A DNA stretch of 64,000 bases from positions 1 through 64,000 of the forward strand of contig SADC01001193.1 in assembly GCA_004194705.1 (NCBI GenBank), written 5' to 3'. Positions 45,217 to 60,625 of the stretch are shown one piece after another (within the stretch, counting starts at the first letter, position 1; each line of letters opens with the position of its first letter). Both the position numbers and the translations under genes were made by a program. Below the pieces are notes generated by a model, which had not been told where the DNA came from, did no database searches, and was given only the letters and a program-made list of their open reading frames with translations. This stretch comes from Ditylenchus dipsaci (taxonomy: Eukaryota; Nematoda; Chromadorea; Rhabditida; Anguinidae).

Positions 45217-45640
45217 TCAGTAAAGGTATTCTCGAAACATTTTTGGTAATAAATTTTTAAAGATGAAAAATTATACGCAGTGATTAGTGCTTTCAAATTT
45301 TTTTACCTAATACGACGGCCTCATTTTTTTTACTCTCCTAATTTTTTATTAGGGTTAAAGGAAGGGATCTAAAGGAAGGAGAAATTTTACTAAGAAAAGG
45401 AAATTTTACAATTTTCTAAAATAAGTAACATTTAATTTTTCTGTACTTTTGCCACTTTAAAGCTAATATTTATTAAAACACAAAAAGAGCCAGGAAAACG
45501 GACAAATGTCGTAACCCTGGTTAATGAGCATGAGCATTAATTAAAATTCTTTTTGACATTATTTTTTATTTTAAGGCAGAGCAGACAAATTTCAGAGCAG
45601 ACAAATTTGAGGACAAATTTCAAAAATTTTCCGCTACTAT

Positions 45641-46300
45641 TAGGTTGGTGCATGACTATTTACGGTTTTATTGAAGCTCTCGTTAAAACACTTTTACAAT
45701 CAAAAAAATTTGCACGACCACTCATTAGAAAATTTGTTGTCAACCAGGTTTTTATGTTATGTTTACGATGGCAAAGTATGGGAAAGAAGCTCAAGTGCTA
45801 CAAAACACATGTTATCGATTTTGTTTGAAGATCTGAGTATTGAGATATAGCTTCTGAAAATAATCAATTTCTTGAAAAAATGACCGAAACCCGAAAAAAA
45901 TCGCAAAACTTGGATTTTGGTCATTTTTTCAAGAAATTGATTTTTTTTCAGAAGGCTATATCTCAATACTCCGATCTTCAAACAAAATTCGATAACATGG
46001 GTTTCGTAGCACTTGAACTGCGCTACAAAGTAGTGATAAAATGATGTCACATCGCTTGAAGCTCAATAAAACATTTCATCACTATCATCGTGCATATTAT
46101 CGTGTAAATGACCAAAATAATGGCTGAAATTCTTTCCCATACTTTGCCATCGTAAACATATCATAAAAACCTGGGTGACTACACATTTTGTAGCCCTTGT
46201 GTAGGGCTTTCTAATGAGTGGTTTACAATTTTTTTTGATTATAAAAAGTGCTCTAACGAGAGCTTTAATGAAACCGTAAATAATCATGCTAACTAACTAA
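45641..46300. mobile_element. Mariner-like foldback MITE
   Basis: Left end TTAGGTTGGTGCATGACTAT is a classical mariner-type terminus; the right end ATAATCATGCTAACTAACTAA is its degraded complement. ATTTACGGTTTTATTGAAGC pairs with GCTTTAATGAAACCGTAAAT. The centre has the shared hairpin core (GAAGATCTGAGTATTGAGAT and TCAATTTCTTGAAAAAATGA). Confidence 0.8.
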
Positions 46301-46344
46301 ACTAATAAAAAAAAAGGGAAGACATGTTTGAGTCTGTCGTAGTC

Positions 46345-46628
46345 TACGCTTGCAAACTTTGCGCCTAAGCGCAATCTAAAAAACAAGTGGAAGCAAGGCG
46401 AAAGTGCACTGGACACTAGGTAAGAGAAAGGTCTTATCATACCCCTTTCCAAACAAAGCCTTGGAAAGCTGTATTATAAAACCTATATATTGGTAATTTT
46501 AACTTTTTTGGTCGGCTTCGAACCTACCAAAATTCAAGCCTGAGCTAGAAGAACTAGAAGCATTCCTGGAAATGAAATATCCCGCTAGTCTGTTGACTGA
46601 TCTTAGAGACGAAATCATTGCAAACTAG
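46345..46628 (+). CDS. Two unassigned exons, ends ...LRDEIIAN
   Basis: A frame LANFAPKRNLKNKWKQGE followed by SALDTR ends at a GTAAG donor (46,431); after ~100 nt a frame reads PELEELEAFLEMKYPASLLT then DLRDEIIAN and stops at 46,628. Composition is protein-like and the donor is good, but the acceptor and upstream exons are uncertain and I cannot name the protein. Confidence 0.3.
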
Positions 46629-47080
46629 CTGAAAAAAAATTTAAATGTAGAGCCCAAACCAAATCTTAATTTGACAACAAAAATATTTTAAATTATCATT
46701 TTGAAAATAATCATTGACTAATTAAAATAAACAATCCTTCTCAAACAAAGATAGCATCAAAGTACTTTGAACATAAGAGGAAAATGTGTATGCGTAGTGT
46801 GTCTGTGTGTTAGTTAGGAAAAATGAGATCAACAGCCACGTTCTCCCACTGGTCACTTTTTCTTCCTCGTTCTCTAAACCACCCCTCTCACCAATCAACA
46901 AATTACGTAGGGTGGAGCAGAATAGAAAAGACACGCCTTCCTCGTGGAACTTTGGACTTTGTGTCAGTGCTCATTTAGAGCACCTTGTATTATTGTCTGT
47001 TTTTGTGTCAGAATAAGCAATAAATTGTATTGCACAGCTTTCGACATTTTAGACATTTGCGAAAATTGTATAAAGTTCAA
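46629..47080. other. Intergenic, nothing recognised
   Basis: No foldback and no recognisable exon on either strand; several AATAAA-like words. Confidence 0.4.
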
Positions 47081-47089
47081 CTTTTTAAT

Positions 47090-47544
47090 GGCTAAAATTG
47101 ATTTACGCCCTCAAAAAACTGATTTACGCCCTCAAAATACTGGTTTACGCCCTCAAATCTATATATTGCCATTTTTTGTCAAATTTTTGTTGCCACTTTT
47201 TCAATATTTTTACACCAGCATGTAGCCCTGAATCTTGCCTTTCTAACAAGCCATTGACTGATTTTCTGAGATTTCAAAAAGCTGGAGAAAAAAGTCTTTG
47301 TATGGAGCACATTTTTAGAAAAAATTGCTCCATACAAAGACTTTTTTCTCCAGCTTTTGAAATCTCAGAAAATCAGTCAATGGCTTGTTAGAAAGCCAAG
47401 ATTCAGGGCTACATGCTGGTGTAAAAATATTGAAAAAGTGGCAACAAAAATTTGACAAAAAATGGCAATATATAGATTTGAGGGCGTAAACCAGTATTTT
47501 GAGGGCGTAAATCAGTTTTTTGAGGGCGTAAACTACTTATAGCC
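47090..47544. mobile_element. Mutator-like foldback with TTTACGCCCTCAAAA words
   Basis: 9-bp direct repeats CTTTTTAAT flank it (47,081-47,089; 47,545-47,553). Ends GGCTAAAATTGATTTACGCC and GGCGTAAACTACTTATAGCC. Three tandem copies of TTTACGCCCTCAAAATACTG at each end, then near-perfect arms containing GCATGTAGCCCTGAATCT. Confidence 0.85.
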
Positions 47545-49024
47545 CTTTTTAATGTCTCAACTTTTTTTAATTGGCTAGAAAAAAGCAGGAAGCATTAAAA
47601 CTAAACAGGGTAATAAATTTTACAACTTCTTTCTTTCATTGATCAAACATTTTCTAACTGTCTTACACAACAAAAAGAGCTGCATTTATTTTTTTTAGAA
47701 TTTATAGCTAGTAGCGAATACCCCCCCCCCCAAGAATGCGACCTTTTAAAAATCGCTGTAACTACCTTTCAAACAACAAGTTTAGGCTTAGCCCTTAGGC
47801 TTGGGGTAGGCCAACGTACGGAAGTTGTGACTAATAACTGTGTTACGCACTATTTTCTGGGTCTGGGACATAAATTTGGGTACTTTTTAATTAAGGAAAA
47901 AAAGTAAAAATCGTTGGCCCGGGGGGGGGTTATTCGCTAGTAGGGTCGAATTCATTTAAAAAAAACTTATGAGAACTTTTTTGCAATATTTAATAATAGA
48001 GCTGACTGTTTATGCATGCATTTTATTGTTTATAGACGCTAACCTAGCGCATTGTTAATTAGTTCATATTAATTTTTTGACACTACCCGAGTAGCGCCGA
48101 TTTTTCTTATAATTTTTCTTCACTCGAATTTTTTAATGTACAGACCATCCTTTATATAAGGACGCGCAAAAAATCGGTTAAACGCTGTTCTTATATCCAG
48201 GTATCCTAATATAGAGGTTATTTTATACTAAAAACTAAAAAAACAAAAAGACCCGAAACAGCTGTCCTTATTAAAAGGGTGCTCCTGTGTAGGGTGTCCT
48301 TACATACAGGTTTGACTGTAGTTGCAAAGAAATATTTTTTTGCTGAACATGTCTAGCTAGCTCATTCGAATAATATTTGTGACTTTTTAGTGTTTTTCAG
48401 ACTTTAACAACAAACAGACTAAACCGCAGTTCTCATACTTTCTATGCTTTTTGGATATGTTTTAAATTCATTTCTCGATTCATCGACAGCAAAATAAATA
48501 TGGATGTAGTTTCTTCGAAAGTGCAGCCATGCCACATTGTCCGAAAATAACATAAATACAATTTTTCTTGAGAAATTTTGAGTAGTTTTTCTAACCTTGT
48601 CAGAGAAAAAGGATAATTCAGTGCTTTGAAGATAAAAATTTAAGTGACACTCACTATTATCAATAAAATAAAGAATTTGCGTGAAAATGAATTAAATGGA
48701 CAGTAAAAACAAAAATACGTTAATAAAATCAATAATAAAAATATGCAAAATGAATATTCAGTGATCCAAAAATTATTTTACAAAAGCATGTGTTTAGCGT
48801 CTCTTAAAGAGACTCTCTTTATTTTGTGCTTGCTCAACCTTTGTCTATTCAAGCAATTTCTTGTCTTACCACGATTTGCCTGGCCTTGTTCAGCCTCCTT
48901 CTGTGACTTTTCCAACACGCATTTGCCTCATTCCCCTGCTCACTACAACATATTTTATTGCAGTTGTTTCCGCTTGTCGATATTGTAGAGATCTGTTGAA
49001 ATACTAGTAAGTCATCAGTACTAA
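47545..49024. other. Intergenic upstream of Rab6
   Basis: 47,710-47,943 is a foldback (TAGCGAATACCCCCCC against GGGGGGGTTATTCGCTA) whose inner sequence (CAAACAACAAGTTTAGGCTT, TACGGAAGTTGTGACTAATA) is repeated at 61,449-61,620. 48,141-48,318 is a pogo/Tigger-like MITE. 48,320-49,024 should contain the Rab6 promoter; no site can be named. Confidence 0.5.
48141..48318. mobile_element. Pogo/Tigger-like MITE i (word CCTTATATAAGGACGC)
   Basis: TA on both sides; left CAGACCATCCTTTATATAAG, right GTCCTTACATACAGG then TTTGACTG. Words CTTATATCCAG and GTCCTTATTAAAAGG inside are versions of the terminal word. Confidence 0.65.
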
Positions 49025-52269
<3,245 letters not shown>

Positions 52270-52810
52270 GCATGCAGTATGGTTCTACTATCCCTGACTT
52301 TTCAATCCATCTATATGCAACTGCTATTAATAATTGTCTGTTGTTTGTTCGCTTGTGATCAGCATATGCACTCATCCCTCCCCCACCCATGTTGTTGATG
52401 CCTATGTGATCTTATTTATTTATATATTTATTTGTGTGTGTAAGTCAGCCCCCTACCCCAGACATAAAGGACATAAATTCGCAGCTACTATTTTACTCAT
52501 TTTGAAGAAATAAATAACAAAAACAAGAAATCAATTACCACAAACAAAAATGATCATATCAAACAAAATGATGGACTGCTCAAAAAGTTGCCATCTCTTT
52601 TGTGAATCTCATTAGCTCAAAGATATATTTCACAAACGAAAATATTTTTTACGGCAACAAAAAAGGTTTGGCTTTTTTTTAAATTACCATTGAAATTTCT
52701 CGGCTAAAAGTAGTCTGATAAAGTGCGGCAACCTTAAGAACAGTCGAGCAGACCAAGGCACATAGTAAACGGAAGGAATTGCCAACTATATATGTTCATT
52801 TACCAAATTG

Positions 52811-53106
52811 TCAAATAGAACTTTTGGAACATTTTCTGCACAAAATTATGAGCACAAGAATCAGAGTTAGAAGGCCAAGCGGTACTATAATCAACAAAAA
52901 CTGACTGCTAAATGGAAAAGGGTCAAAGGAAGAAGGCTGGCCAAAACTTAAAGTAGCGTCAGCGTTTGCTTGGTTGATTAGCAAGGTTCCACTACCAGCT
53001 CCAGTTACTGTCTGAAATAAAAAATGTTAAGCATAGTATAAGTCTTGAAGGAACCTACTTTAGATGGACAAATGTATCTCTGCATCATTGCCAAATCTTC
53101 CAATTC
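52811..53106 (-). CDS. 3' end of an unknown single-pass membrane protein (two exons)
   Basis: Exon 53106-53059 (ELEDLAMMQRYICPSK) joins at a GTAGGT donor / TTTCAG acceptor to exon 53011-52811, phase 0. The last exon encodes a polar stretch (GTLLINQANADATLSFGQPS), then a transmembrane segment (FLLIIVPLGLLTLILVLIIL), then a short basic tail CRKCSKSSI and stop. So the C terminus is a type-I-like membrane anchor. Upstream exons are not visible: a hAT-like MITE at 53,186 and further repeats follow. Family not recognised. Confidence 0.55.
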
Positions 53107-53185
53107 CTACAAAAATCTTCATTTAAAATTTTCTCAGGATAATGACCATCTTAAAAAATTTCTAAAATCAAGGAGAGCCCGCAAC

Positions 53186-53532
53186 CAGTCATGTATAAAT
53201 CTCCGGCTCTGGCTCTTGCTCCGCTCTGGCTCCGAGCAGGAGCAAGAGCCGGAGCAAATTTTTGAAACTTACGAGCCCGGAGCAAGAGCAGGAGCAAATA
53301 TTTTAAAGTCGAAAGCCTGGAGCGAGAGCCGGTGCAAAATTTTTGAAATGAAGATCTCGGAGCCAAATCCGGAGCAAATTTGTTCAGATGAAGAGCTTGG
53401 AGTCAGATTTAGAGCAAATTTCAGAGCAAATTTTTGAAAATTGAGAGCCCGGAGTAAAAGCTAGAGCAAATTTTTGAAACTTAAGAGCCCGGAACAAGAG
53501 CAGGAGCGAAAAATCTCAAAAATACATCCCTG
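53186..53532. mobile_element. hAT-like MITE, TSD CCCGCAAC, GGAGCAAGAGC words
   Basis: CCCGCAAC at 53,178-53,185 and 53,533-53,540. Ends CAGTCATGTATAAAT and AAAAATACATCCCTG match the hAT terminal pattern. Interior is 10 or so copies of GAGC(C/A)(C/A)GGAGCAAATTTTTG-like words. Confidence 0.85.
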
Positions 53533-53540
53533 CCCGCAAC

Positions 53541-53867
53541 TCGTGTGTCTATTCCATTTTTTAGATTTTGATTGAGCACCCGCAAATTATTAGCTCGACC
53601 CAAAAATTTCAGATTTTTGAGGATTTGAAAAATAAGCCGCTAGGGTGGCTTATTATAAGAAATGCGGTAGTTGCTGATCCAGAATGTTTGCGAATTGGAA
53701 CCCACTTGAGGGTACCCGGCTTATTTTGACCAAATTTTAGAAGACGTTTGACTTTTAGAAGACGTTTGAACTTGTAGCGCGGAGAAAGAAAATCCCAAAA
53801 GTGTACTTTTTCTATGAACCATGGTTCTTGGACGGTGTTTTCAAAAATCACACTTTGGTCGCAGTGA
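53541..53867. repeat. Degenerate MITE piece
   Basis: TTTTGATTGAGCACCCGC and TGAAAAATAAGCCGCTAGG are degraded versions of the CCGTATTTACTG MITE interior (compare 63,120-63,200). No exon seen. Confidence 0.4.
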
Positions 53868-55448
53868 CGAATCCCCCAGGGGAGTGATCAGGTGGAGGAG
53901 ATAACCTCATATTCGTGTTTCTCGACCCCAATTTCACGAGAAAGCTGCGCGTTTTTTTTGATTCTGAGAAAAAAAATTTTCGAACCACAGGGGTATCATG
54001 GGTCTTTAGTCAAAATTTGAAAAATTCAAATTGGCGCCTCATGAATTTTAAAGGGAATAAGGCTGTATTGGGAGGGGAAGGGAACAAAAGGGGGCCACTT
54101 TATGGCAGAACTTTAGATACAAAGATCTAAAAATTTAGATCTTTGTATTCTTCGACTGCCTCACCATGTTTTTTTCAACTGGGCCGTAGCAAAAAGAGAC
54201 TCTATATGCATTTTTTTGATCAAGAGTGCTTCTCGGAATCACGCAGAAAAGACCCCTTCGGGGACGCAGGGGGCTTGGGCGCTTGGAGTTCAGATGCACA
54301 CACACACAAACCTTAGACACAAATCACTCGAAAGTGACTCTGGATGCATGAAAAAACATGCATACCAGAGTTTATTTATGCGGTAGGCCCCAGTATTCAA
54401 AACTATGTTCAACATCTTCTTGTCAGTGGGACCTGTGTAATTAGTGGCCCCCTTTTATTCCCTTCCCTCTCTATACAGCCCTTAATCCCTTCAAAATTCA
54501 AAAGGCGCCAATTTAAATTTTTCAAACTTTCACTAACTCAACATCTTCTTGTTAGTGGGCCCTGTGTGATTAGTGGCCCCTTTTATTCCCTTCTTCTCCC
54601 TATATGGTTGTGGGACATTTCCGAGTCGCCGTTTCCGAGTCGCACATTTCCGAGTCAGACATTTCCGAGTCGGCCATTTCCGAGTCTATGTTCGAAATTA
54701 ACCAAATCCTTTTTCGGACAAATCTTGGATAAACCTAAGCAAAAATTCTTTTTTCCTTCGATGGCTGAAGTTTAAAGCAAGGTTGCACATCCCAATGCGA
54801 ATATTTTGAACACTCAAGTTCGAATCCCAGTAGGTGCACATTTTTCAAACTCTACTTTTAGGAAGTTCACTCACTGCTAGAGCCCAAAACTATCGAGAAA
54901 TCAATTGCAAGCATGTCCAGCTCTGTTAAGCTGCCAGAAAATACTTTAATTCTCGGACTTCAAGCAAATGACGATCAAAATAACAGAAACCAGCCGATGA
55001 TATTACTTAGTTTTACATCGCTTCACTTCTCAAAAGGGGATGGCAACTTTTTAGAGTCAGAATTTCATGAGGAATCAAATAGCAATATTTTCATACCAAA
55101 CTTACCTCAGAAGCTAGGTAGATATCGAAGGTTTGAATCACCGGCAAAAAAGTATGTTTGAAGGATAGGATATCACGGACTCGGACATTTTTTTGAATTT
55201 GATCTCTAATAAGTGATACCTTTTTTTTATATGATAGCCGTTAGGAAAGTCTGGACTCTCTGTTACATGCTATGAAATAAAAGGTGTGCGATTTTGATAA
55301 AACTCAGAAAATCTCAACGAAACCAATGAAGGTAAAGCCCAAAAATGAAAAATTTTCGGACAAAAAGCAGGTTTCAGGTGGTGTCTTGGCCTGAAACTCA
55401 GCCGGGATAATTGTTAAACCATGCGCTGATGGCGCTGTTGTATAGCTA

Positions 55449-55855
55449 CAGTCAAACTTCTCTATAAGCTACACCTCGGGACCGATACCAGCTGTAGCTT
55501 ATAGATAGGGTTGTCGAGTTTCGAGTTTTTCGAGGCCTCGAGAGGACTCGAAATTTTTACGGCTGTTTTTCGTCGGGAAAATGCAAATCTGATATTGATG
55601 ACCATACCTAGAATAAAAAGGTAGATATGGTCATCAATATCAGATTTGCATTTTTCCGACAAAAACAGCCTTAAAAAATTTCGAGTCCTCTCGAGGCCTC
55701 GAAAAGACTCGAAACTCGACAACCCTACTTATAGAGAGGTGTAGCTCATATAGGGGTATATTATACGGAACATACCCCATTTGGGACCGGAGTCAGGTGT
55801 AGTTCATAAGGAGATGTAGCTTACATGGAGTGTAGCTTATAAAGAAGTTTGACTG
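55449..55855. mobile_element. Pogo/Tigger-like MITE k (word CTCTATAAGCTACACC)
   Basis: TA both sides; CAGTCAAACTTCTCTATAAG and CTTATAAAGAAGTTTGACTG. The word AGCTACACC / GTGTAGCT(T/C)AT recurs six times. Split by the hAT-like element at 55,506-55,727. Confidence 0.85.
55506..55727. mobile_element. hAT-like MITE, TSD CTTATAGA, inside MITE k
   Basis: CTTATAGA at 55,498-55,505 and 55,728-55,735. Ends TAGGGTTGTCGAGTTTCGAG and CTCGAAACTCGACAACCCTA. CTCGAGGCCTCGA words next to the ends. Confidence 0.9.
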
Positions 55856-56282
55856 TAACAGAATGAAGATCATTTTGATATTAAAATTGTATATAAAACA
55901 AGAAAAAAGTGAACAAATGAACTAAGCTGCAAAAAAGCGCCAATTTAATGTTTTTGTGCTAGACTCGGAAATGGCCGACTCGGAAATGTCCGACTCGGAA
56001 ACGGCCGACTCGGAAACGGCGACTCGGAAACGGCCGACTCGGAAACGGCGACTCGGAAATGTCCCACAACGGCCTATACAGCCCTTATTCCCTTTAAAAT
56101 TCATGAGGCGCCAATTTGAATTTTTCAAATTTTGACTAAAAACCATGATACCCACTTGTGGTTCGAATTTTTTTTCTCAGAATCAAAAAAAACGCGCGGC
56201 TTTCACATGAAATCAGGGTCGAGAAACACGAATATGAGGTTATGTCTTCCACCTGATCACTCCTCGTGGGGGGTGATTCTGA

Positions 56283-57205
56283 ACTCAAGCCCACACTTTC
56301 ACACTTGGGTCACACTAACTTCATTTAACCTGTTCTCGCATATTTTGTTTTCGTATTTCGGATGTTTTTGTGAAGTTTTGTAGATTTCTTTATCGATCCA
56401 CTGAAAAAATTTTCTGTCGGAATTCAAATGCGACAATTCCACAGCAAAAACACATTGAAAATCACACTTTGTCAACAAAAGTGTGATTTTATCTTTCAGT
56501 GCGAAATCTCATGCAACCGATTTGACTAAAAATTCGAAATGTCAAAAAAGGATTTCAAAAATTGATTTTGAACAAAAAATAAAAAAGCTAGATTGTGCAT
56601 AATCGTGAGTCATTTTGTTTTCGTTTTTAACCCTATCTTTCAAACCTCATAATTTATTTTAAAAAAAATTTATATGCTGCCACGTTTTGTATTTTGCAAG
56701 ACTTAACACAGCACCTGTGTAACACACGGCCTTGGACAATTCTTGCACACGACTCTCCGGTACCAAAAGTGTGGACCAAGTTTTGTTGTGGACCATAAAA
56801 GAGGCGATCAGGGTCAGCTGAAGCTCTGGGAGATCCTCCTCTTCGCATCGTCCTCTGATCCATATTGTGACCGTCAAAGAAAGATGCAGCTGCTGTAGAC
56901 ACCGTCCTGCACACACCCAACAAAAGTAGAATAACGATCCTTAGCACGTTTTAAACAGCATTTGGTCTGACTAACGCTACTTTATGGCTATTAGAATATG
57001 GTGCTTGAACAGAAGCATTTGATGTGTCGATACTGGCAATAATACTGTTAAGCAATATGCTGGATGGAAATTTGTGCTTGAACTTTTTCATCTTCCAAGC
57101 TAAAACGATTTGAATAAAATCATGCATGCATATAAAGAATTGCATGATCTTCAGCAAACATACCTTAGTTTTCAATTTACATAATAAATAAATTCCTTTT
57201 TACGA
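56283..57205 (-). other. Possible minus-strand gene fragments
   Basis: 57,100-56,951 reads WKMKKFKHKFPSSILLN after a TTTTAG acceptor and stops at 56,951. 56,920-56,659 has two overlapping open frames after a good TGTGTGCAG acceptor; one contains LPELQLTLIASFMVHNKTWS, the other GESCARIVQGRVLHRCCVKS. AATAAA follows at 56,657 (minus). Which frame is used, and whether this is a gene, cannot be decided. Confidence 0.3.
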
Positions 57206-57466
57206 TACCGTCAAAACTCCGCATGATGTCAGCTCTATAGGGTGGCCCAAAAAAATTTGAAATATATTCGAAATTTTTTGATCATGAAATTATAATCACA
57301 CTTTTTTCGTGCACATCTCTTGTATTTCGTATTTCCATGGGGAAATCGATTGGGCAAGGGGCTACCTACACAATTTTTTTAAATATGTTTCGAGTTTTTT
57401 TTGCCGACCTTGTACGTAAAGTCCGGTTCGAGCTATAGTAGACGCTATAAAAAGCTTTGACTGTAC
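57206..57466. mobile_element. Pogo/Tigger-like MITE l with mariner-like insert
   Basis: Left TACCGTCAAAACTCCGC, right GACGCTATAAAAAGCTTTGA then CTG-TA. Between 57,237 and ~57,413 an insert starts TAGGGTGGCCCAAAAAAA and ends TTTTTTTGCCGACCTTGTA, a mariner-type pair. Confidence 0.55.
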
Positions 57467-60329
57467 TTGCAATAAATATGGTCTGTGAAAAGGACTACGA
57501 TTTGAAATAGAATAAGATTTAAATGCCATTACATTCTTAAGAATTTTCACCGAAAACCAAAAAAATACTTATTTTTCCAGCAGTTAGTTAAAAATGTTCA
57601 AAGTAAAATAATAATAAAATAACTTTTATAAACAATTGGTTGATTTTAGTTCAGCAAAATAATACTCAAAATATCGAAAATATCTTTTCTTTTGCAGCTT
57701 TAAATGTTCGAAAGAGATACACCACAATTCCATGGAAATTAGATTCCCAAATGGAGAGCCACTCACAATTTAAGGCCTTTTATGAGCTTTTTCCGTCTTT
57801 TTCAAACCCCTCATAGGCGTTTTAAAAACCAAACAAATTGGCTTCAAAATAGAATATACATTGCTAGAATAAAAAAATTATTTGATGCCTGTTCAAACAG
57901 TTTCTAGCTTTACACAATAATGTCTAACTTTTGTTGATCAATTAGAGAAATGAAAAGCAAGTATTTTGTTTTTCATCATCATCTTGCCAGCCAAAATGTC
58001 CCTTCAAGGCATTTAAGCAATAAAAGAGGAGAGGCATAGCAGGAAATTGCTTCACTCATCAATTCGATGCCCAACAACTTCTACTCCTTCTTCTACTGTC
58101 TTAAGGGCTAATTTGGCTGAGGAGTGGAAGAGAAACTGGAAAATGGTGGCATCCGTTATTTCTGACTTTGCCAGTCAAAGTGGTGGCAACACTTGAATTA
58201 ACAAAAGGCACATAGTTTTGAACTAACTCCCAGACAGGCTTATAGATATGAAATGTCCCTTTTTAGACCCTTGTTTTTAAAAAACCATCAAGGTGGACGA
58301 CAATGGGAAATAAAAAAAATAAAAAATGAATAAAAATTTCCGGAATTCACCGAAGAATTCTACAACGACAATACCGTCCACCGCAAAATCGGATTTCAGA
58401 AATTTCTGTCAGAAATCGAATTATAGAAATTTCTATTGTCGCCAACAGCGACGGCTTTTTAAAGGGGCATGCCCATTCCAATAAGTCCGAAAAACGGAAA
58501 AACGGTCATAATGACTATTAAAGTTCAAATAAATTTTGTCTCTATAAGAAAAACTGGTTCCCGGGAATTCAAACATTTGTAATTCTACTTTTCGGACATG
58601 CCCTTTTAATTCTTAGACAGCAAGCTTAGGGGGCATTTAACATGAAAACCGACAGTGTACTTAAATAATTTTAAACCAAAAAATTATTAGAGGACCCAGT
58701 TCGATGACAAGCATGTACATGGACACAGAAATGAACCTCAAAAGCGAAAGAATGTCTCGTGGGAGACAAAATGAAATAAAGAGAGGCAAGCAAGGGCTAG
58801 ATGACTTTATTGAACAATGAGAAGGGGGAGGCAAGAAACAGATATTAAGGTCAGCCACTCGAGAAACTGGCAATTGGAGAGTGTTTAAAGCTAACAGGAG
58901 AAGCTTCATATAAAAGAAGAGGAACAAGATTGGAAGGAGAATGGGACCAGAACAAGGGCAGAAGAGCTGTTTTCTTTCTCATTTTCCCAATTTTTGCAGA
59001 CACATAAAATTATTGCACTTATAACTAAATAAAATTGCAATTTTTTTTAAAGACAAACTTAATGGAAAGGTCAACAAATTTACGTATTTACTCCAATAAC
59101 TTCACAACTTCTACTTTGAGAACCTATGTCTTTTCATGCAAAAAAGGTTTTGGTTTAAAATTTTTAGAAATTTTGCCTTGGTCTTCTTAGCTGATTTGAC
59201 TGGGTGGCCTAGGGTATTGTGTGTGGCCTACAGTCTAAGTGCTCTTTTGCTGAGCATCCAAAAATGAAGTGATGGAGCTGAAATTTTTCTGATATTCGGT
59301 GGTTTGAAAAATAACTATGCATGCGAAGCTATTAGAGGCAATACGGTTTATTTATCAAGTGTTTTACTCCAAGGTTATCAATAGCCCAAGTGCAGGAACT
59401 GAATTTTGAAGTTTTGCAATATTTTTTTAGAGAACCAGATTTAATAGAACCAGATTTTTTTTCAAAAAAACCGCGTATTGATATTGGCTCCAGTTACTAG
59501 AAAAAAATTACCTGGACCAACTACCCTATTTGACTCCTAAAAACTTATAAGTATAAGTTAAGCTGCAAAACACTCAGATACAGAGATCCGAAAAATAATT
59601 AATTTGAAGTCTGCTTAAAACCACCCATCCGAATATTGGCCAAGGTTTTGGAGAAACAAAGGCAGGAATATGTGTATGTTGCAGTGAATGGAAGATTCTC
59701 TCTTATTTTTCATGCTTTCTGCACATTACATGCATATAATAGGCTGCACAATAAGGGCAAGCTAGCCTACAGGATACTATAAATTATTCGCCTAACTAAC
59801 AATCAATAACACTGTTTTAGAAGCAAACAAGCTAAGAGAATATATTACATATAAATTACCAACTTTCAAATTTTACAGAAAAACAAAGGGTGCTCATCCA
59901 CCTGGGGTCCCCACATCAAAAATTAAAAAGAAGTTCTTTTAACATTGAAATTTTTATGCAGTTACTAGAATATCAAAACATTATCTTACACACACAGAAT
60001 GCTCGCTAAGCTGGTTCCAAAAACGTGTAAACAATTGTTGGCAGATTAGCTCTTCAAATGGCTGATTAAATGATTTCTCGACGGTCTAAAAACGAGTAGC
60101 GTCAAACTTTTTTTTGCATCAACTGAAATTTTAGGGGAGAAATGTTTTTGATTGTTCAAGTCATTGCATAAAATGTTTGATACAATAAAAAACTTCTCTT
60201 GACTTTTGGATGGGTGGCCAGGTGGATAAGTACCAAACAAAGTTATAATTTAAAAAAAACATAAAATTTCCCTAGTTCACAATTTTTTCTTCTTAGTTTA
60301 TGTTACAGAACCTGTTACAGAACATTTTT
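57467..60329. other. Gene-free stretch, little structure
   Basis: 58,455-58,612 has weak AGGGGCATGCCC/GGACATGCCCTT ends. 59,180-59,345 is a degraded CCGTATTTACTG MITE. A purine-rich stretch at 58,680-58,960 and a 30-codon frame near 58,105-58,195 could be exons, but no splice or similarity evidence supports them. Confidence 0.4.
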
Positions 60330-60625
60330 GGTGCTAGGTGGCCCTGATGCCACGTTCATTTACTACCCTTGGTAAGGCCAGGGCCAAGTAGCCCAGGCCA
60401 GGTGGCCTCAAAAATGGGGCCACCTTCATTCACTATGTTTTAGGGCCACCTGGCCCTGGCCTCGTTCATTTACTACCACCCCTTGTGATTCAAAAATTGT
60501 TTTTCTCAGAATCAAAAAAATACGCGGCTTTCTGATAAAATTGGCGTCGAGAAACACGAACATGGAGTTATCTCCTCCATCCTAGGACTCTGCGTGGGGG
60601 AGTCTATAGTGCAACCAAATCGAGT
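60330..60625. repeat. GGCCACCTGGCC palindromic repeat and family-A end
   Basis: Two direct copies of CGTTCATTTACTACC (60,354 and 60,465) bracket GGCCAGGTGGCC-type words on both strands. 60,490-60,600 is a family-A arm (GAGAAACACGAACATGGAGT). A pogo/Tigger-like tip (TAGTCAAACCCCGATGTAAG) is at 60,627. Confidence 0.55.

Larger units (their letters stand above)
54608..56072. mobile_element. 1.46-kb element with CATTTCCGAGTCGG terminal words
   Basis: Left GGTTGTGGGACATTTCCGAG pairs with CTCGGAAATGTCCCACAAC. Four to six copies of CATTTCCGAGTCGG stand at each end. The family-A copy at 54,468 (TCTCTATACAGCCC) shows the uninterrupted site, so TATA is duplicated. Inside: a tRNA-like B box (AAGTTCGAATCCCAG at 54,818), an 82-codon frame at 54,913-55,161 that I do not recognise, and MITE k. 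Confidence 0.65.
53868..56282. repeat. 2.4-kb foldback with nested elements (family A arms)
   Basis: Left ACGAATCCCCCAGGGGAGTG and AACCTCATATTCGTGTTTCT pair with AGAAACACGAATATGAGGTT and CACTCCTCGTGGGGGGTGAT at the right. The family-A core lies at 54,170-54,420. Elements at 54,608-56,072, 55,449-55,855 and 55,506-55,727 are nested one in another, four levels in all. Confidence 0.7.

Noticed and set aside
56654..56947. Insulin-like or other secreted peptide gene on the minus strand
   Set aside because: The frame opens after an in-frame stop without ATG, and the cysteine pattern (C-x-CC-x3-C) lacks the remaining conserved cysteines.
58661..58927. 88-codon hydrophobic minus-strand frame
   Set aside because: It is the complement of a purine-rich stretch, without a start context, neighbours or similarity.
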